Below are positions 33,884 through 38,262 of a DNA stretch of 38,262 nt, in pieces. Position 1 is the stretch's first letter, and each line of letters begins with the position of its first letter. The DNA lies in NCBI GenBank assembly GCA_964557575.1, contig CAZLBC010000043.1:1-38262 (forward strand), given 5' to 3'. Under the pieces are notes generated by a model. That model ran no database searches and was not told the origin of the DNA. It saw nothing but the letters and a program-made list of their open reading frames with translations. This DNA comes from CAZLBC01 sp964557575 (GTDB lineage: Bacteria > Planctomycetota > Phycisphaerae > SM23-33). Both the position numbers and the translations under genes were made by a program.

Positions 33884-35022
33884 TGCCGAAACGAACGACA
33901 CAGATACTCTCGGTTTTCGCGCGGCTGGTCCTCCCGGCCGTGATCGCCGCGGGCATCCTGTTCGACCCCGCGATCATCCGGCCGGCGGTTCCCGCCGCCA
34001 GCCCCTTTTTCGCCGCCTGCGCGGCCGTCGCCGCCCGGGCGGTGACCCTCGCCATGCTTGCGGGCCTGCCGGTCCTGCTGATCTGCCTGTGGCGGCGGCG
34101 GTGGGTCTGCCGGTGGGTGTGCCCGGCGGGACTTCTCGGCGCAGCCTGCGCGACACTCCGGCCCGGGGCCCGGCGGCCGCGCCGCTTCCCGCGGATCGGG
34201 CGGTGGCTCGCGCTCCTGACCGCCGGCGGCGCGATAATCGGCGTGCCGCTGTTTATCTGGATGGACCCCGTGATGCTCCTGGCGGGCCGGGGATGGTTTG
34301 TATTCCCGGGTGCTGTCGCCGTCCTCGGGTTCCTCGCCCCGGGCCTCTGGTGCGGCCGGCTCTGTCCCCTCGGCGCAACCCAGGACCTCCTGGCGACCCC
34401 GGGGAAGCTGATACGCGACCGCGGGAACACCGGAACGGAAGGCTTCGCGGCGGCCCGCCGGTCTTTCCTGTGTGTCGCCCTCGGCGCCGCGGCGGGTTTC
34501 GCCCTCCGGCGGCTCATGCCCGGCGCCGCCCGCCGCCTGCGGCCCCCGGGCGCGGTACCGGGTGAGCGGTTCCCGGCGCTGTGCGTCCGCTGCGGCAACT
34601 GCGTCCGCGCGTGCCCGACGGGGATCATCCGCCAGGACACCGACCCGCCCGGCACGACGGGGCTCGGCCTGCCCCTGGTGCGGTTCGAACGCGGCGAGAC
34701 GGAAGCCTGGTGCCGGCAGGACTGCAACCGCTGCGGGGCCGCCTGTCCCTCCGGCGCGATCGAACCGCTGGGGGTCGCCGAGAAAAACCGCCGTCCCATC
34801 GGCCGGGCCGTCGTCGACGTCCCCGCCTGCCTGCTGACCGACGACCTCAAGTGCGGCGTGTGCCTCGTCAACCCGCCCTGCACGGCGATCGGGGAGGTCT
34901 TCGATAAGGACACCTACACCTGGCGGATCGTCATCGACGAACAGGCGTGCAACGGCTGCGGCTGGTGCGTCACGATCTGCCCGGCGGCGGCGATCGCGGT
35001 CCACCCGGTGGCGCGGGGTTGA
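33883..35022 (+). CDS. NapH-like membrane polyferredoxin
   Basis: The 379-residue protein has at least four hydrophobic membrane segments in its first 210 residues, with two CxxxCPxG motifs of the NapH/CcoG type (CRWVCPAG, CGRLCPLG). The C-terminal half carries ferredoxin clusters: CVRCGNCVRACPTG, CRQDCNRCGAACPSG, and CNGCGWCVTICP, plus a Cys-rich stretch KCGVCLVNPPC. It should pass electrons between the membrane quinone pool and the exported side, here most likely with the FAD oxidoreductase whose gene overlaps it. The start at 33883 is set by this overlap; an earlier in-frame codon lies inside the previous gene. The overlapping partner makes it unlike stand-alone NapH proteins of nitrate reduction. 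Confidence 0.9.
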   Translation: MPKRTTQILSVFARLVLPAVIAAGILFDPAIIRPAVPAASPFFAACAAVAARAVTLAMLAGLPVLLICLWRRRWVCRWVCPAGLLGAACATLRPGARRPRRFPRIGRWLALLTAGGAIIGVPLFIWMDPVMLLAGRGWFVFPGAVAVLGFLAPGLWCGRLCPLGATQDLLATPGKLIRDRGNTGTEGFAAARRSFLCVALGAAAGFALRRLMPGAARRLRPPGAVPGERFPALCVRCGNCVRACPTGIIRQDTDPPGTTGLGLPLVRFERGETEAWCRQDCNRCGAACPSGAIEPLGVAEKNRRPIGRAVVDVPACLLTDDLKCGVCLVNPPCTAIGEVFDKDTYTWRIVIDEQACNGCGWCVTICPAAAIAVHPVARG

Positions 35023-35030
35023 ACATCTTT

Positions 35031-35055
35031 ATGCAATACTCATGTTGCATTTTTT
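35031..35055 (+). terminator. Possible terminator of the oxidoreductase operon
   Basis: ATGCAA and TTGCAT form a 6-bp stem with an 8-base loop, followed by TTTTTATC, nine bases after the polyferredoxin stop. The stem is AT-rich and short, so the terminator is plausible but weak. Confidence 0.45.
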
Positions 35056-35234
35056 ATCTATTTTTGCCATATTCATATTGCAATCGAGGGGGAGGAACGC
35101 CCCCTGCTGCCCCAAGCGTTTCCCGGCGGCTACGGACATACCGTTAGAAGCGATTTTCATAGGGTCAAAATCGGCTGTAAGGCCCTCAGAGGGAGCTCGA
35201 ATCTATATAACTTATATCATATAATAAGGATACC

Positions 35235-38200
35235 GTGGTCCGACCCCGAAATGTCCGAAATGTACGATGGATCGTCGTCCTCGCGTGCGCGGCGTGCATC
35301 CTCCCGGCGGCCCGGTCCGGTGCCGCCGACCACATCGACGTCAACACCGGTGTTATCCTGGTGACGGGCTGCGACAATCCGGCGTCTGTCGCGGGTCTAC
35401 TCGCCCGCGGCGGCCGCCTCGTACAAGCGCTGGACACCGACGCGGAGAAGGTCGCGGCGGCCCGCGCGTACCTGGCCGAACACACACGCTACGGCGCCGC
35501 GTCCGCGCGGCGGTTCGACGGCGCGCACCTGCCCTGCATCGACAACCTCGTGAACCTGCTCGTCCGGCGGTCGCCGTTCGAGATCGATGACGCCGAGATC
35601 CGGCGCGTCCTGGCCCCGGGCGGCAGGGCAATCGACGGGACGGGCGCGGTCATCATGCACAAACCGCGGCCGGACGGCATCGACGAGTGGACGCACTTTC
35701 TCCACGGGCCCGACAACAACGCCGTCGCGCAGGACACGGTCGTCGGCATTCCCCGCCACGCCCAGTGGATCGGCGGTCCGAAGTGGACCCGCCACCACGA
35801 CCGGATGGGCGGACTCAGCGCCGCGGTGTCGGCGGGCGGGCGGCTGGTCTATATCATGGACGAGGGCCCGATCGCATCCGCCCTGGCGGCGCCGGACTGG
35901 CAACTGACCGCCCGCGACGCCTTTAACGGGGTGGTGCTGTGGAAACGGCCGATCCGGGACTGGTACCCCCACCTCTGGCCGTTGAAATCCGGCCCCGCCT
36001 GGCTCCCGCGGCGCCTGGTGGCCGCGGGCGACCACGTCTACGTCACGCTCGGGCTGCACGCCCCGGTCGCGCAGCTCGACGCCGCCACGGGCCGCACCGT
36101 CCGCACGTACGCCGAGACCGCCGGCGGCGGCGAGATCCTGTTCGACGACGGAATGCTTCTGGTCGCGGTCGACCGGTCGCCGGAAAAGCTCGCGTACAAG
36201 CCCCGGGTCGGCATCGGGATGGGGACGGCCAGCATGGAGCGGGACATGGCGGCCAAGAACTATTCGTGGGACTGGACGCCCATGGCCCTGACGGCAATCG
36301 CGGCCGAGACCGGCGAGATACGGTGGCGAAAGGAGTCGCCAATCGCGCCGCTGACGCCGGCAATGAATGCCGAACGCGTGGTCTTCCATGACGGCGAACA
36401 GATAGTCTGCCTCGCGCGATCCGACGGCGGCGAGGCCTGGCGAACGACACCCGCTTCGGCGCTGCAGGGCAGCCCGCGAAACTGGTACGCCAAGACGATC
36501 AAAAACACCGGCCGGCTCGGTAAGGCCCTGCCGGCCTCGTTCGCCCCGAACCTCGTGCTGCACGAGGGGATGGTCCTCTTCTCGGGCGGGGACGGGAAGC
36601 TCTGCGGGCTCGATATACGAACCGGAACACAGCGCTGGGTCGGCGAGTGCCTGGCGTCGGGGCACTACACGCCCGAGGACGTGCTGGTGGCGGGCGGCCT
36701 GGTGTGGACCGCCGAGATCACCCGTGCGGGCAGCTCCGGGAAGGTCGTCGGGCTCGACCCGGCGACCGGGGCGGTCAGGCGCACCATTTCCTGTGACGCG
36801 AAGATCGGCTGGTTTCACCAGCGGTGCTACCGCAGCAAGGCGACTGATCGCTACCTGCTGACATCCCGGAACGGCATCGAGTTCATCGACATCGAAAAAG
36901 GTCACTGGACGCCGAACCACTGGGTCCGCGGCGGGTGCCTCTACGGCATTCTGCCCTGCAACGGGCTCATCTACGCGCCGCCGCACAACTGCGCCTGTTT
37001 CGTCGAGGCGAAGCTGTTCGGCTTCAACGCCCTGGCCGCCGGCCGGCGCCCGGTCGACCACGAACTCCCCGCGCGGCTGCAGAAGGGCCCCGCGTATCAC
37101 GCGGCCGCCGCCGGGACGATCGAGAACCCGAAGGACGCCTGGCCCGCGTTCCGGCACGACAACCGCCGGAGCGGGCGCGCGTCCGCCGCGATCCCGGCCG
37201 CGCCCCGTGAGGCGTGGTCGGTCGCGTTTCCCCCCCGCGTAAGTCAGCCGACGATCGCCGGCGGCCGGGTCCTCGTCGCGGTGCCGGACGGCCACGCGGT
37301 CGTCTGCCTTGCCGCCGGCACGGGAACCGAACGGTGGCGCTTCGTCGCGGACGGGCGGGTCGACTCGCCGCCCGCGATCGCCGGCGGGCGCTGCGTCTTC
37401 GGGTCGGCCGACGGGCGCGTCTACTGCCTGACGATGGACGACGGCCGGCTCGCCTGGCGGTTCCGCGCCGCGCCGCACAACCGATGCCTCGCGGCCTTCG
37501 GCCGGCTGGAGAGCGTCGCGCCGGTGTCGGGCAGCGTCCTGGTGCGCGGCGGCGAGGCGGTCTTCGCCGCGGGGCGATCGGTCTTCCTCGACGGGGGCGT
37601 GCGGATAATGCGACTCGACCTGCGCACCGGGAAGTTGCTCGCCGAACACGTCATGGACGACCGGGACCCGGAGAAACCGGGCCGGGGTTTCCAGTACCGC
37701 CAGCGGGGCCTGAACATGCCCGTGGGGCTGCCCGACATACTCTCGTGCGACGAGCGGCACCTCTACATGCGCTCCCAGCGGTTCGACCACGACGGAAAGC
37801 GGACGCACCTCGATCCCGCGCCGTCCGCCCCCGGCCGGGTGAAGGGCGGGGTGCACCTGTTCTGCCCGACGGGTTTCCTGGACGCGACGTGGATGCACCG
37901 CAGCTACTGGGTATACGGCACGGGCTTCGACGAGGGGGCGGGCGGCTGGTCGAAGGCCGGCCGGTCGGTGCCGGCGGGCCGGATCCTCTGCTTCGACGAT
38001 CAATTCGTCTACGGCTACGGGCGCAGGAAGAAGTATTTCCAGTGGAGCACGCCGCTGGAGTATCACCTCTTCGCGGCCGAACGAAACGCGGGGAAATCCA
38101 AATCACGCGTGAAATACCGCTGGTCGCGCGGGGCAAACCTGCACGTGACGGCGATGGTCGCGGCGGGCGACCGGCTCTACATCGCCGGTCCGCCGACGAT

Positions 38201-38262
38201 CGTCGACGAAACGGCGGCCTGGCGGGATCCGCTGGACGAAACGGTCACCGCGAAGCTCGCGG
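35235..38262 (+). CDS. Giant secreted PQQ-propeller protein with methyltransferase-like N-terminus (partial)
   Basis: At least 1009 residues are present and the window ends before the stop. A GTG at 35235 with AAGGA four bases before it begins a signal peptide (WIVVLACAACILPAARSGAA). Residues about 35-140 look like a class I methyltransferase core, with GVILVTGCDNPASVAGLL, VQALDTDAEKVAAARAYL, and IRRVLAPGGRAI, but a secreted protein would have no cofactor, and the glycine-rich loop is altered, so this part may be a structural relic. From about 160 on are many propeller blades (LDIRTGTQRWVGE, VVGLDPATGAVRR, VVCLAAGTGTERWRF, VYCLTMDDGRLAWRF). The propeller probably binds a ligand or acts as a scaffold; a PQQ role cannot be shown. 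The gene is not interrupted within the window. Confidence 0.87.
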   Translation, partial: MVRPRNVRNVRWIVVLACAACILPAARSGAADHIDVNTGVILVTGCDNPASVAGLLARGGRLVQALDTDAEKVAAARAYLAEHTRYGAASARRFDGAHLPCIDNLVNLLVRRSPFEIDDAEIRRVLAPGGRAIDGTGAVIMHKPRPDGIDEWTHFLHGPDNNAVAQDTVVGIPRHAQWIGGPKWTRHHDRMGGLSAAVSAGGRLVYIMDEGPIASALAAPDWQLTARDAFNGVVLWKRPIRDWYPHLWPLKSGPAWLPRRLVAAGDHVYVTLGLHAPVAQLDAATGRTVRTYAETAGGGEILFDDGMLLVAVDRSPEKLAYKPRVGIGMGTASMERDMAAKNYSWDWTPMALTAIAAETGEIRWRKESPIAPLTPAMNAERVVFHDGEQIVCLARSDGGEAWRTTPASALQGSPRNWYAKTIKNTGRLGKALPASFAPNLVLHEGMVLFSGGDGKLCGLDIRTGTQRWVGECLASGHYTPEDVLVAGGLVWTAEITRAGSSGKVVGLDPATGAVRRTISCDAKIGWFHQRCYRSKATDRYLLTSRNGIEFIDIEKGHWTPNHWVRGGCLYGILPCNGLIYAPPHNCACFVEAKLFGFNALAAGRRPVDHELPARLQKGPAYHAAAAGTIENPKDAWPAFRHDNRRSGRASAAIPAAPREAWSVAFPPRVSQPTIAGGRVLVAVPDGHAVVCLAAGTGTERWRFVADGRVDSPPAIAGGRCVFGSADGRVYCLTMDDGRLAWRFRAAPHNRCLAAFGRLESVAPVSGSVLVRGGEAVFAAGRSVFLDGGVRIMRLDLRTGKLLAEHVMDDRDPEKPGRGFQYRQRGLNMPVGLPDILSCDERHLYMRSQRFDHDGKRTHLDPAPSAPGRVKGGVHLFCPTGFLDATWMHRSYWVYGTGFDEGAGGWSKAGRSVPAGRILCFDDQFVYGYGRRKKYFQWSTPLEYHLFAAERNAGKSKSRVKYRWSRGANLHVTAMVAAGDRLYIAGPPTIVDETAAWRDPLDETVTAKLA

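Noticed and set aside
35397..38066. 889-codon minus-strand open frame
   Set aside because: The plus strand encodes a coherent propeller protein with signal peptide and ribosome binding site; the minus frame has repeated Arg/Pro/Val-rich text without motifs.

Overview
The window looks like a GC-rich chromosomal segment from a Planctomycetota-type bacterium, or a close PVC relative (Verrucomicrobiota, Lentisphaerota, Kiritimatiellota). The reasons are the gene families: an ECF sigma factor resembling the Rhodopirellula/Verrucomicrobium group coupled to a FecR protein, DUF1593, ThuA, DUF1080, DUF1961-type proteins, very large secreted PQQ propellers and beta-helix proteins, and sulfatases. Most genes encode exported proteins, which fits a degrader of complex, probably fucose- or rhamnose-containing and partly sulfated or acetylated polysaccharide. 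No rRNA, tRNA, CRISPR or complete insertion sequence was seen.

Layout. 15-7493: a minus-strand beta-helix enzyme (GH141-like), a small orphan secreted protein, a tandem-domain esterase, an FG-GAP propeller protein, and the stranded 3' end of a PQQ propeller gene. 7586-9085: a HigBA/RelE-type toxin-antitoxin pair and a PD-(D/E)XK-like protein. 9345-16191: a GH95-like fucosidase, an esterase-DUF1080 fusion, and an exported lipoprotein-type catalase-peroxidase (KatG) closed by a very clear intrinsic terminator. 16204-18185: a broken and an intact AAA/DUF4143 ATPase. 18186-22848: a mosaic of broken genes (5'-less sulfatase, 5'-less beta-helix protein, 3'-less TIM-barrel protein) separated by short copies of the 3' ends of other genes. 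22849-27771: a minus-strand operon of ECF sigma factor, unusual FecR fusion, DUF1961-like lipoprotein and DUF6250-like protein. 28094-31376: minus-strand DUF1593 protein and a helical-repeat protein. 31523-35022: a plus-strand operon of ThuA protein, Tat-exported FAD oxidoreductase and NapH-like polyferredoxin. 35235-end: a giant PQQ propeller protein with a methyltransferase-like N-terminus, cut by the window edge.

The most unusual observation is the set of repeated gene tails. The last 18 codons of an unseen plus-strand gene (ending VAVLELK-stop) and the convergent end of a DUF1593 gene (ending in VVVTVE/Q-stop) occur together as a tail-to-tail module in several diverged copies (18438-18572, 21316-21427, 28009-28131, partial at 21482-21538 and 22640-22685). 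Tails of the GH95 gene and of the AAA ATPase are also duplicated nearby (21542-21730 and 22685-22763). Genes next to these modules lack their 5' ends. This could be the scar of repeated recombination at gene 3' ends, a cassette-like exchange process, or a metagenome assembly artefact; the sequence alone cannot decide. The second unusual object is the FecR protein with three Cys/His metal-site-like repeats and an all-helical C-terminal domain.
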